A stretch of DNA of 9,530 nucleotides. It comes from JAAFIP01 sp043747295. Lineage in GTDB: Bacteria > Pseudomonadota > Gammaproteobacteria > Burkholderiales > Burkholderiaceae_C. The notes beneath the pieces were generated by a model. It was not told where the DNA came from, did no database searches, and worked only from the letters and a program-made list of their open reading frames with translations. The DNA is taken from assembly GCA_043747295.1 (NCBI GenBank), contig JAYTPK010000263.1:1-9530 (forward strand). Direction: 5' to 3'. Every line of letters begins with the position of its first letter. Positions within the stretch are counted from its first letter, which is position 1. A program made the position numbers and the translations under genes. Positions 1-5,801 of the stretch are shown here, in pieces.

Positions 1-1458
1 CTCGCGAGTAGTTTTCCGCACAACCGCATCAACTTGTTGCATTTCTTGGTCGGTCAGGCCGGAATAGGCCTTGGCAAAAGGAACTAGCTTGCGCTCTGGT
101 GTGCCCTCTGGGCTGTCCCACACTGCGAATGTGTAGTCGCTGTACAAGCTGGCACGGCGGCCGTGCCCGCGCTGTGCGTAAATCAGTACTGCGTCCACAT
201 TAAGTGGGTCTAACTTCCACTTCCACCATACGCCTACATCTTTGGTGCGGCCTACGCCGTACTGCGAGTGCACTGATTTGAGCATCAACCCTTCCACCCC
301 GCGTTGCCGTGCAGTCTCGCGCAGCAGCGCCAAGTCTTGCCAGCTGCTGGCAGTAACGGCTTCGCTCAGCACCAAGCAAGGGTGTTGATTTTGGGCTTGC
401 AGTTCCACCAGCATGCTGCGCCGTAACGACTGTGGCTGGGTGCGAACATCATGCCCGGCATGCTCTAGCAAGTCATAAGCTAGCAGCACTACTGGCGAAT
501 CCTTGAGCAGCTTTTGGCCTACCGTTTTACGGCCAATCCGCTTTTGCAGGTCTGCGAAGGATTGCACTAAGCTGCTACGCCAGACCACAATTTCGCCATC
601 AAGCACGGTGCCGTCGGGCAATGTGTGGCCCAACGCTGCAAGCTCAGGAAAGCTGTCAGTGAGCAATTCTTCGCCTCGCGACCAGAGCCACACCAGGCCA
701 CCCCGCTTGATAAGCTGCGCGCGAATGCCGTCCCATTTCCACTCTACAAGCCACTGCACTGGTGAGCCCAAGCTGGTTTCGAAATCAGCTAACGCTCCAG
801 GTAGCGGATGCGCTAGAAAAAACGGATAGGGCTGCCCGCTAGTGCGTTGGTCTAGCTCGTTGGCTTGTACAGGGGCAATCAAAGCTTCAAACTGTGCTGC
901 ACCAGGACGAGCGTTGGGCTGGGTGTAGCCCATCAGACGCTGGGCAATCCGCTTGCTGTCCAACCCTGAGACCGCTGCCAAAGCTTGTGTGACTTGTAGC
1001 TTTGATACACCCACCCGAAAGCTACCGGTAATCAATTTGAAGTAAACCAGCCTACTGTGCGCAGGTAACATTTGCCACTGCGCCAACAGGCTCTGCGTAA
1101 TGTGCTCTGGCGTTGTTGCGCGCAGGGGCAGCAGGTACTGCTCAAGCCAGTCACTCAAACAAATATCTTGGGTTGGGCCAGTGACAGGAAGTAATAAAGA
1201 AATAGTTTCAGCCAAATCACCCACTGCATCGTAGCTTTCGTCAAATAGCCATTGCGGCAGTCCACTAGAGGCTTGCGCTAACGCTTTGAGTAATTTGCTG
1301 GGCACAATTTGGCGCGGTTTGCCGCCTGCTAGAAAATACACTGCCCACGCTGCATCACACGCAGCGGCATTACAAAAATAATCTTGTAAGGCGGCTTGTT
1401 TAGCCAAGCTGGACGTACTTGCGTCAAGCGCTCGGTACAAATCGGCAAATTTTTTCAT
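1..1458 (-). CDS. ATP-dependent DNA ligase (C-terminal end cut by window edge)
   Basis: Seals nicks in double-stranded DNA using ATP; a cytoplasmic repair enzyme distinct from the essential NAD-dependent LigA. My reverse-strand translation gives 486 codons without a stop, starting MKKFADLYRALD and running off the left edge. Motif I is EWKWDGIR, with K241 as the likely adenylated lysine. Motif III is LDGEIVVW (286-293), motif IV EGLMLK (389-394), and motif V lies in WWKWK (411-415). The order is an N-terminal DNA-binding domain (about 1-205), the adenylation domain (about 210-415), then the start of the OB-fold. Family members are usually some 530-560 residues, so roughly 50-70 are missing. 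The ATG overlaps the exonuclease stop (ATGA, 1455-1458), which suggests translational coupling and fixes the start. Pairing with the exonuclease identifies the ligase of the Lhr-helicase/exonuclease/phosphoesterase cluster rather than LigD. No polymerase or LigD-type nuclease domain is visible. Confidence 0.95.
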   Translation of the reverse strand, partial: MKKFADLYRALDASTSSLAKQAALQDYFCNAAACDAAWAVYFLAGGKPRQIVPSKLLKALAQASSGLPQWLFDESYDAVGDLAETISLLLPVTGPTQDICLSDWLEQYLLPLRATTPEHITQSLLAQWQMLPAHSRLVYFKLITGSFRVGVSKLQVTQALAAVSGLDSKRIAQRLMGYTQPNARPGAAQFEALIAPVQANELDQRTSGQPYPFFLAHPLPGALADFETSLGSPVQWLVEWKWDGIRAQLIKRGGLVWLWSRGEELLTDSFPELAALGHTLPDGTVLDGEIVVWRSSLVQSFADLQKRIGRKTVGQKLLKDSPVVLLAYDLLEHAGHDVRTQPQSLRRSMLVELQAQNQHPCLVLSEAVTASSWQDLALLRETARQRGVEGLMLKSVHSQYGVGRTKDVGVWWKWKLDPLNVDAVLIYAQRGHGRRASLYSDYTFAVWDSPEGTPERKLVPFAKAYSGLTDQEMQQVDAVVRKTTRE

Positions 1459-2594
1459 GTGCTGATGGAGGGCGCAGTTGTGGCCTTGCCCTCTTCAATA
1501 GAGTCAGTAGCGAGTTGTTTTAGATCGTTCTCGATATCAGACTCCGGCTGTAGCTGGACCTGTCCAAGCGGGTCAGCCACGGGGCTGAGTTCGTTGCCGT
1601 CTTCCTTGCCGTACTCAGTGTTAAAACCTTGTGCGTGCAGCCCTTGCTCTTGGAGCCAACGCACCATCACCGCTACGCTGCCGTGGGTAACAAATACCTG
1701 CTGCGCTCCAGTCGCGCGAATCGCACTTTGTAAGCTTGGCCAGTCAGCATGGTCAGACATTACAAAGCCTCTGTCTACACCACGTCGCCTGCGCGCACCG
1801 CGTAGCAGCATCCAGCCACTGGCGAAAGCATCGGCGTAGTTACCAAAGCGTTTCATCCAAGCTGTGCCTTGTGCAGAGGGTGGAGCCAACACCAAGGCCT
1901 GCCCCAGCGCGATCGATTTAATTGCTTCATCGCTGACCCGTAGTGTTGGCGGCAGCTTAACGCCTGCTGCTCGGTAAACTGCATTAAGCGGCTCTACAGC
2001 ACCATGCATTACCAGCGGGCCGATGCTGGCGTCTACTCCGTTAAGTATCCGCTGAGCTTTGCCAAATGCATAACAAAATAATACAGATGTGCGGCCAGCT
2101 TGCGCGTTGGTTTGCCACCAAGAGTTAATGTCAGCAAACAATTCATCGCTGTGAGGCCAGCGATAGACTGGCAGCCCAAAGGTGGACTCAGTAATAAATG
2201 TGTGGCAAGTTACAGGCTCAAACGCATCGCAAGTAGCGTCAGCGTCTAATTTGTAGTCACCCGAAGCTACCCAAACTTGTCCTTTGTGCTCTACCCGCAC
2301 CTGTGCTGAGCCCAGCACATGGCCCGCAGGGTGTAATGAAACCCGTACTCCGTTATGCGTGACGTGTTCACCATAGGCCAGGGTGTGTAAATTGATATCC
2401 CCAAGCCGAGTTTTTAAAGTACCCGCGCTGTCTTGGTGTGCCAAATATCGTTGGTGCCCTGTGCGTGCGTGGTCGCTGTGCGCGTGCGTGATCACTGCAC
2501 TGTTGACAGGCCGCCAAGGGTCTATGTAGAAATCGCCCATTGGACAATACAAACCCTCAGGACGCAATACTATTAATTCCATTGTCCCGATCAT
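1455..2594 (-). CDS. Ligase-associated DNA exonuclease, metallo-beta-lactamase/beta-CASP fold
   Basis: Predicted metal-dependent nuclease that prepares DNA ends for the ligase encoded just downstream. It has 379 residues. The zinc-binding signature is HAHSDH (37-42), followed by HPAGH (88-92), GDYK with D113, the beta-CASP-type ITESTFG (134-140), SDHADW (280-285) and FVTHGS (301-306). The near-N-terminal block GLYCP...GDFYIDPWRPV is typical of the ligase-associated subgroup. The core ends near residue 332. The remaining 45 or so residues are acidic and low in complexity, an unusual tail for a family normally near 330-340 residues. M1 (2594) is the first ATG after an in-frame TAA. M5 (2582) fits the family N-terminus equally well, and neither has a good Shine-Dalgarno. 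It is the first gene of the minus-strand unit and overlaps the ligase by 4 bases. Confidence 0.93.
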   Translation of the reverse strand: MIGTMELIVLRPEGLYCPMGDFYIDPWRPVNSAVITHAHSDHARTGHQRYLAHQDSAGTLKTRLGDINLHTLAYGEHVTHNGVRVSLHPAGHVLGSAQVRVEHKGQVWVASGDYKLDADATCDAFEPVTCHTFITESTFGLPVYRWPHSDELFADINSWWQTNAQAGRTSVLFCYAFGKAQRILNGVDASIGPLVMHGAVEPLNAVYRAAGVKLPPTLRVSDEAIKSIALGQALVLAPPSAQGTAWMKRFGNYADAFASGWMLLRGARRRRGVDRGFVMSDHADWPSLQSAIRATGAQQVFVTHGSVAVMVRWLQEQGLHAQGFNTEYGKEDGNELSPVADPLGQVQLQPESDIENDLKQLATDSIEEGKATTAPSIST

Positions 2595-2759
2595 AATAAA
2601 AAATGATTAAGCCCTGTTCAGCAAGTTTAGCCTTGACTTATCCATAAATTAGAGCGCGGGGATGCAAGTAAAAAAACATAAACACTATTAAAAGTATAGC
2701 TGTCTAATCAGTAAATACTTGGACTACAAGCCTATTTGACTAGAAAATTAATTAAAGTA

Positions 2760-2780
2760 GGCGTTAGTCATTAAAACGCC
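2760..2780. repeat. Short inverted repeat GGCGTT-N9-AACGCC
   Basis: Perfect 6-bp arms at 2760-2765 and 2775-2780 are separated by 9 nt. The repeat overlaps the first two units of the Pho-box-like array. It could be an operator half-site pair or chance. It is too short, and has no following T tract, to be a terminator. Confidence 0.3.
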
Positions 2781-2804
2781 ATAAAAATATCATGGCCGTG
2801 TCAT
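2765..2804 (+). promoter_or_regulatory. Putative PhoB (Pho box) array upstream of the lipid operon
   Basis: Four 7-bp units repeat at an exact 11-bp period: TAGTCAT (2765), ACGCCAT (2776), ATATCAT (2787) and GTGTCAT (2798). They match the enterobacterial PhoB half-site CTGTCAT at 5, 4, 5 and 6 of 7 positions. The first two 4-bp spacers are AT-rich (TAAA, AAAA) as in known Pho boxes; the third, GGCC, is not. PhoB binds direct repeats with this 11-bp spacing and replaces the -35 contact. The array lies in front of genes whose products save phosphate, which fits Pho control. It was found by eye; no matrix score was computed. Confidence 0.62.
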
Positions 2805-2826
2805 AGGTGTGGGCCACACTTATATT
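2798..2826 (+). promoter_or_regulatory. Predicted promoter of the olsB-plcP-glycosyltransferase operon
   Basis: Two readings are possible. In the Pho-type reading, the last array unit (ending 2804) is followed after exactly 10 nt by CACACT (2815-2820) as a weak -10, the spacing known from E. coli phoA and pstS. In the classical reading, GTGTCA (2798-2803) is a 4/6 match to the -35, with a 17-bp spacer to TATATT (2821-2826) as the -10. Either puts the transcript start near 2827-2833, leaving a leader of about 30 nt before the ATG at 2859. Confidence 0.45.
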
Positions 2827-2858
2827 CATCATTATTCTAGCTAACGAGAGGATCTAAG

Positions 2859-3722
2859 ATGAAAGAACTACCTATTCCTACACTCGCGCTATCGCCGGCA
2901 AGCTTACCTCGGGGGTCACTTCATCCACGCTCTCAAGTCCCAAGCCTTGTCGCAGCGCCTGCAAACGCAAATACACAAGATGTCGGTGTATTGGGCGGCA
3001 TCCAAACCAGCTGGGCGCGCCACCAAGATGAAGTAAGAAGCGCGCAGCGCCTGCGCTACCAAGTGTTTGCTGTAGAAATGGGCGCACACTTAAATACGCC
3101 CATACCTTTGCATGATGTCGACCATTTTGATGATTTTTGTGAGCACTTGTTGGTGCGCAGCACCGCCACTGGCGAGGTAATCGGCACCTACCGCGCTCTT
3201 ACGCCCACACAAGCTGTGCGCGCAGGCGGCGCGTACAGCGAAACTGAGTTTGACCTTGCTCCGCTGCTGGCATTACGCCCCAGCATGGTAGAGCTGGGCC
3301 GCAGCTGTGTGCATGTCCAGCACCGACAAGGTGGAGTGATTTTGGCGCTATGGAGCGCCCTGTACGAATTTATGCAACGCAATCGCCTAGATAGCATGAT
3401 GGGCTGCGCCAGCATCCCCATGCTGCACAACGGCTTGGTCAGCGGCGATGTGGCTGCCAGCGTGTGGCAGCAAGTGCAAAGGCAATACATGGCAGACGCA
3501 GCGTGGCAGGTGAAGGCGCGCCTACCACTGCCAGTCGATCAGCTTGATTCTGGCTTAGACATTGAGCCACCAGCATTAATCAAAGGCTACCTTCGCTTGG
3601 GTGCCAAAGTACTGGGCGCCCCTGCTTGGGACCCAGACTTTAATACCGCAGACTTGCCCATGCTGATGCGGGTGCAAGACATGCCAAGACGTTATCAAAA
3701 GCATTTTGCAGGTGCTGCGTGA
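2859..3722 (+). CDS. olsB: OlsB-like L-ornithine N-acyltransferase (Acetyltransf_5 / GNAT-type)
   Basis: OlsB transfers a 3-hydroxyacyl group from acyl carrier protein to the alpha-amino group of ornithine, giving lyso-ornithine lipid, the first step to a phosphorus-free membrane lipid made at the inner membrane. The protein has 287 residues. After a 50-residue low-complexity N-terminus comes the acyltransferase core: RLRYQVFAVEMG (64-75), HDVDHFDDFCEHLLV (85-99), GTYR (109-112), ELGRSCV (145-151), then GAKVLGAPAWDPDFNTADL near the C-terminus, all typical of the family. GAGAGGA at 2846-2852, 6 nt before the ATG, supports the start. It is first of three closely packed genes and its stop overlaps the next start (GTGA). 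No OlsA partner, which adds the second acyl chain, is in the window, so it must be encoded elsewhere if ornithine lipid is the product. A related amino-acid N-acyltransferase with another substrate remains possible. Confidence 0.8.
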   Translation: MKELPIPTLALSPASLPRGSLHPRSQVPSLVAAPANANTQDVGVLGGIQTSWARHQDEVRSAQRLRYQVFAVEMGAHLNTPIPLHDVDHFDDFCEHLLVRSTATGEVIGTYRALTPTQAVRAGGAYSETEFDLAPLLALRPSMVELGRSCVHVQHRQGGVILALWSALYEFMQRNRLDSMMGCASIPMLHNGLVSGDVAASVWQQVQRQYMADAAWQVKARLPLPVDQLDSGLDIEPPALIKGYLRLGAKVLGAPAWDPDFNTADLPMLMRVQDMPRRYQKHFAGAA

Positions 3723-4639
3723 GAGCTGCCCATGCGCTCTTACGAACGGCACTACTGCCTATTGAATCATTGTCACCATCGTCTACACCTAGCGCTATAC
3801 CCTTAGTTGCCCCAGACGACCCTGACGGGCCTGACCTACCCGCCAGCGCTGAAAGCGTGCGGGCCGTATTCATATCTGATCTGCACCTTGGCACCGCAGG
3901 CTGCCAAGCTGAAGCATTAATAGAGTTTTTGAAAGCCTACCCAAGCCAAAGCCTGTATTTAGTGGGCGACATTATTGACGGCTGGCAGCTGCGCAGGCGC
4001 TGGTACTGGCCGCAAGCGCACAACGATGTCGTGCAAAAACTGCTACGCCGCGCCCGCAAAGGCTGCCGCGTTGTGTATGTGCCGGGCAACCATGATGAGT
4101 TTGCCAGAGGATTCATTGGTCACCAGTTTGGCGGTATTGAAGTGTTGGACGAAGCTGTGCATACCACCAAGCTGGGCAAAAAGCTGTGGGTAACTCATGG
4201 TGACTACTTTGATGGTGTCATCCAATGCGCCAAGTGGTTGGCCTATGTGGGCGACAACTTGTATGAATTCACCCTGCGCCTAAACCGCTACTTAAACCAT
4301 TGGCGTGCCAAGTTAGGCTTACCGTATTGGTCTTTGTCGGCCTTCTTAAAGCATAAAGTAAAAAGCGCACTCAATTACGTCACAGATTTTGAACGTGCAG
4401 TGGCACGTGAAGCGCGTGCGCGGGGATACCATGGCGTTGTGTGCGGACATATCCATCGTGCTGAAATGCGCGATATTGATGGCGTGTTGTATTGCAATGA
4501 TGGTGATTGGGTAGAAAGCCTGACAGCTTTGGTAGAACACCACGATGGCCGGCTAGAGATCGTGCACTGGGTTCCTAGCTTAAATACCACGAGTAAAAAT
4601 AAAACCGAACCTTCGCAGACAGTGGCTGCACAGCCATGA
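3719..4639 (+). CDS. plcP: PlcP-like calcineurin-fold phosphoesterase (often annotated UDP-2,3-diacylglucosamine diphosphatase-like)
   Basis: It belongs to the metallophosphoesterase superfamily. All metal-binding motifs are present: SDLHLG (D54, H56), GDIIDGW (D84), GNHDE (N124, H125), THGDYFD (H160) and CGHIH (H244, H246). Its relatives are commonly labelled LpxH-like. In phosphate-starved Agrobacterium and marine bacteria, however, the PlcP branch of this group is a phospholipase C releasing diacylglycerol from phospholipids, and is encoded beside an Agt glycosyltransferase, as here. The PlcP call is therefore inferred from context. It has 306 residues with a non-conserved, Pro/Asp-rich N-terminus of about 48 residues. 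The GTG start at 3719 overlaps the olsB stop (GTGA) and has CAGGTG just upstream; a downstream GTG (V47) would give a shorter protein starting just before the first motif. No signal peptide is obvious, so it probably acts at the cytoplasmic face of the inner membrane. Confidence 0.72.
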   Translation: MRAAHALLRTALLPIESLSPSSTPSAIPLVAPDDPDGPDLPASAESVRAVFISDLHLGTAGCQAEALIEFLKAYPSQSLYLVGDIIDGWQLRRRWYWPQAHNDVVQKLLRRARKGCRVVYVPGNHDEFARGFIGHQFGGIEVLDEAVHTTKLGKKLWVTHGDYFDGVIQCAKWLAYVGDNLYEFTLRLNRYLNHWRAKLGLPYWSLSAFLKHKVKSALNYVTDFERAVAREARARGYHGVVCGHIHRAEMRDIDGVLYCNDGDWVESLTALVEHHDGRLEIVHWVPSLNTTSKNKTEPSQTVAAQP

Positions 4640-4649
4640 GGAGCACCGC

Positions 4650-5738
4650 ATGAAAATTGTGTTGGTTACCGATGCTTGGAAACCCCAAGTAAATGGCGTG
4701 GTGACTACTTTGGTAGAGCTGGTGGACGGGGTTGAGCTACTGGGGCATGAGGTGGTGGTACTGCACCCCAGCTTGTTTTGCACCCGGCCCTGCCCAGGCT
4801 ATGCGGGTATCGACTTGGCTATTCGTCCGTACCGCCACCTAGCCCAGCTGCTAGACGGGCACATGCCAGACGCAGTGCATATCGCTACCGAAGGCCCGTT
4901 AGGCTGGGCCGCGCGTAAGTATTGTCTGCAGCGCGGCTGGGCTTTTACTACCGCGTTTCACACTAAGTTTCCAGAGATATTGCAGGCAGCTGTCAAAGTG
5001 CCCTTGTCCGTTGGCTACGCCTTGTTTCGGCATTTTCACCGCCCATCGTCCGGTGTGATGGTGCCTACGCAGGGTGTGCTGGGTATGCTAAAAAACCGTG
5101 GTTTTAAAAATCTAAAGCAATGGACCCACGGTGTAGACACTAAGCTGTTTGCGTACGCTGCGCAGCCACGGACTTTTCTACCCACTGGGCCTATGCTGCG
5201 CCCGGTTAGTTTGTTTGTGGGGCGCGTATCTTATGAAAAGAATATCGAGCAATTTTTACAAATGGATATTCCTGGCACCAAGGTCATTTGTGGCGTGGGC
5301 CCGCTAGAGCAGCGCTTACAAGAAAAATACCCCAGCGCTAAATGGGTGGGCTTGCTAGACCGCACCGTGTTGTCGCAGCTGTACGCTAGCGCTGACATAT
5401 TTGTGTTTCCTAGCCGCAATGAAACTTTTGGTCTGGTAATGCTGGAGGCCATGGCCACTGGCACACCAGTGGCGGCTTATCCGGTAGATGGGCCGCTAGA
5501 AGTGATGGGTGTGCTTACTGCAGGCGTGGCACAAGGCGGTGCATTGCACAATGATCTGCACCAAGCTTGGGAGATGGCGCGCCTCACGCCGCGCCATGGG
5601 GCGCGCCTGCGGTCGCAAGAGTTCAGTTGGGAGGCTGCGACTGAAAGTTTTATAGAGCATTTGGTGCCAGCACGGCAAGACCGAAAACCGCATAAGACCG
5701 CATGGCTGTCATGGTTGCTTCATAAATTTGTCACATAA
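4650..5738 (+). CDS. GT4-family glycosyltransferase, probable Agt/SqdX-like glycolipid synthase
   Basis: A retaining GT-B glycosyltransferase of 362 residues. The N-terminal half starts MKIVLVTDAWKPQVNGVV with the acceptor-side glycine loop near N15-G16. The C-terminal half has FVGRVSYEKN (189-198; R192 and K197 likely contact the nucleotide sugar) and the E-x7-E motif NETFGLVMLE (E258, E266). This pattern is shared by MgtA-, SqdX- and Agt-type enzymes that glycosylate diacylglycerol or other lipids. Residues 342-362 form a basic, tryptophan-containing tail (RQDRKPHKT then AWLSWLLHKF) that may hold it on the inner membrane. Its position directly after the PlcP-like gene suggests it consumes the released diacylglycerol. 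The sugar donor (UDP-Glc, UDP-GlcA, UDP-Gal or GDP-Man) cannot be read from the sequence. GAGGAG (4638-4643) overlaps the plcP stop and lies 6 nt before the ATG. The last codons overlap the Pho-box-like array of ppk1. Confidence 0.8.
   Translation: MKIVLVTDAWKPQVNGVVTTLVELVDGVELLGHEVVVLHPSLFCTRPCPGYAGIDLAIRPYRHLAQLLDGHMPDAVHIATEGPLGWAARKYCLQRGWAFTTAFHTKFPEILQAAVKVPLSVGYALFRHFHRPSSGVMVPTQGVLGMLKNRGFKNLKQWTHGVDTKLFAYAAQPRTFLPTGPMLRPVSLFVGRVSYEKNIEQFLQMDIPGTKVICGVGPLEQRLQEKYPSAKWVGLLDRTVLSQLYASADIFVFPSRNETFGLVMLEAMATGTPVAAYPVDGPLEVMGVLTAGVAQGGALHNDLHQAWEMARLTPRHGARLRSQEFSWEAATESFIEHLVPARQDRKPHKTAWLSWLLHKFVT
5706..5734 (+). promoter_or_regulatory. Putative PhoB (Pho box) array upstream of ppk1
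   Basis: Three 7-bp units at an exact 11-bp period: CTGTCAT (5706, perfect match to the PhoB half-site), GCTTCAT (5717) and TTGTCAC (5728). The last two, joined by the AT-rich spacer AAAT, match the classical 18-bp box CTGTCATAAATCTGTCAC at 14 of 18 positions. The array lies almost wholly inside the 3' end of the glycosyltransferase gene, whose stop is at 5736-5738, so coding constraint could explain part of the pattern. ppk1 is a known PhoB target in several proteobacteria. Found by eye; no matrix score was computed. Confidence 0.65.
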
Positions 5739-5750
5739 GTCCATCACACT
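5728..5750 (+). promoter_or_regulatory. Predicted Pho-type promoter of ppk1-sixA
   Basis: The last unit of the upstream array ends at 5734 and CACACT (5745-5750) follows after exactly 10 nt, the Pho-box-to--10 spacing of E. coli phoA. The same hexamer sits at the same offset in the promoter of the lipid operon. A better-looking hexamer, TATAAC at 5756-5761, is 22 nt from TTGTCA (5728-5733), too far for a standard -35/-10 pair. A start near 5757 would give a leader of about 45 nt. Confidence 0.42.
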
Positions 5751-5770
5751 CAAGGTATAACTAATCGTAA

Positions 5771-5788
5771 CGCGATGTACTTTTCGCG
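5771..5788 (+). repeat. Inverted repeat CGCGA-N8-TCGCG in the ppk1 leader
   Basis: Five-base-pair arms at 5771-5775 and 5784-5788 sit 13 nt before the ppk1 start. No T tract follows, so it is unlikely to be a terminator. It would be a small hairpin just upstream of the initiation region of a gene with little visible Shine-Dalgarno sequence. Confidence 0.3.
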
Positions 5789-5801
5789 ACAAAAATAAGC
5801 T

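Larger units (their letters stand above)
2595..2858. other. AT-rich divergent intergenic region between the repair and lipid operons
   Basis: This is the longest gene-free stretch (264 bp) and is clearly AT-rich against the coding DNA around it. It must hold the promoters of both divergent units. The right part (2765-2826) carries the Pho-box-like array and promoter described separately. The left part (2595-2760) should hold the promoter for the exonuclease-ligase pair. On the minus strand a good -10-like hexamer TATACT is visible at about 2694-2699, but I find no convincing -35 with normal spacing. No CTGT-N8-ACAG LexA-type box is visible, so there is no direct sign of SOS control. No small ORF with a credible ribosome-binding site was found. 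Confidence 0.6.

Noticed and set aside
503..829. Open frame of 108 codons on the plus strand
   Set aside because: It is antisense to the DNA ligase with its catalytic motifs, has no recognisable domain or ribosome-binding site, and is best read as a shadow.
2633..2665. Plus-strand promoter from TTGACT at 2633-2638
   Set aside because: The -35-like hexamer is good but no -10-like hexamer follows at 16-18 bp; the sequence there is GC-rich.
2595..2760. LexA-type operator for the exonuclease-ligase unit
   Set aside because: CTGT occurs at 2700, but no ACAG follows at the required distance, so SOS control is not supported.
3719..4639. Calling this gene lpxH (lipid A UDP-2,3-diacylglucosamine hydrolase)
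   Set aside because: The metal motifs fit both groups, but operon context with OlsB and a GT4 enzyme, plus the Pho-like array, favours PlcP. LpxH stays as the alternative.
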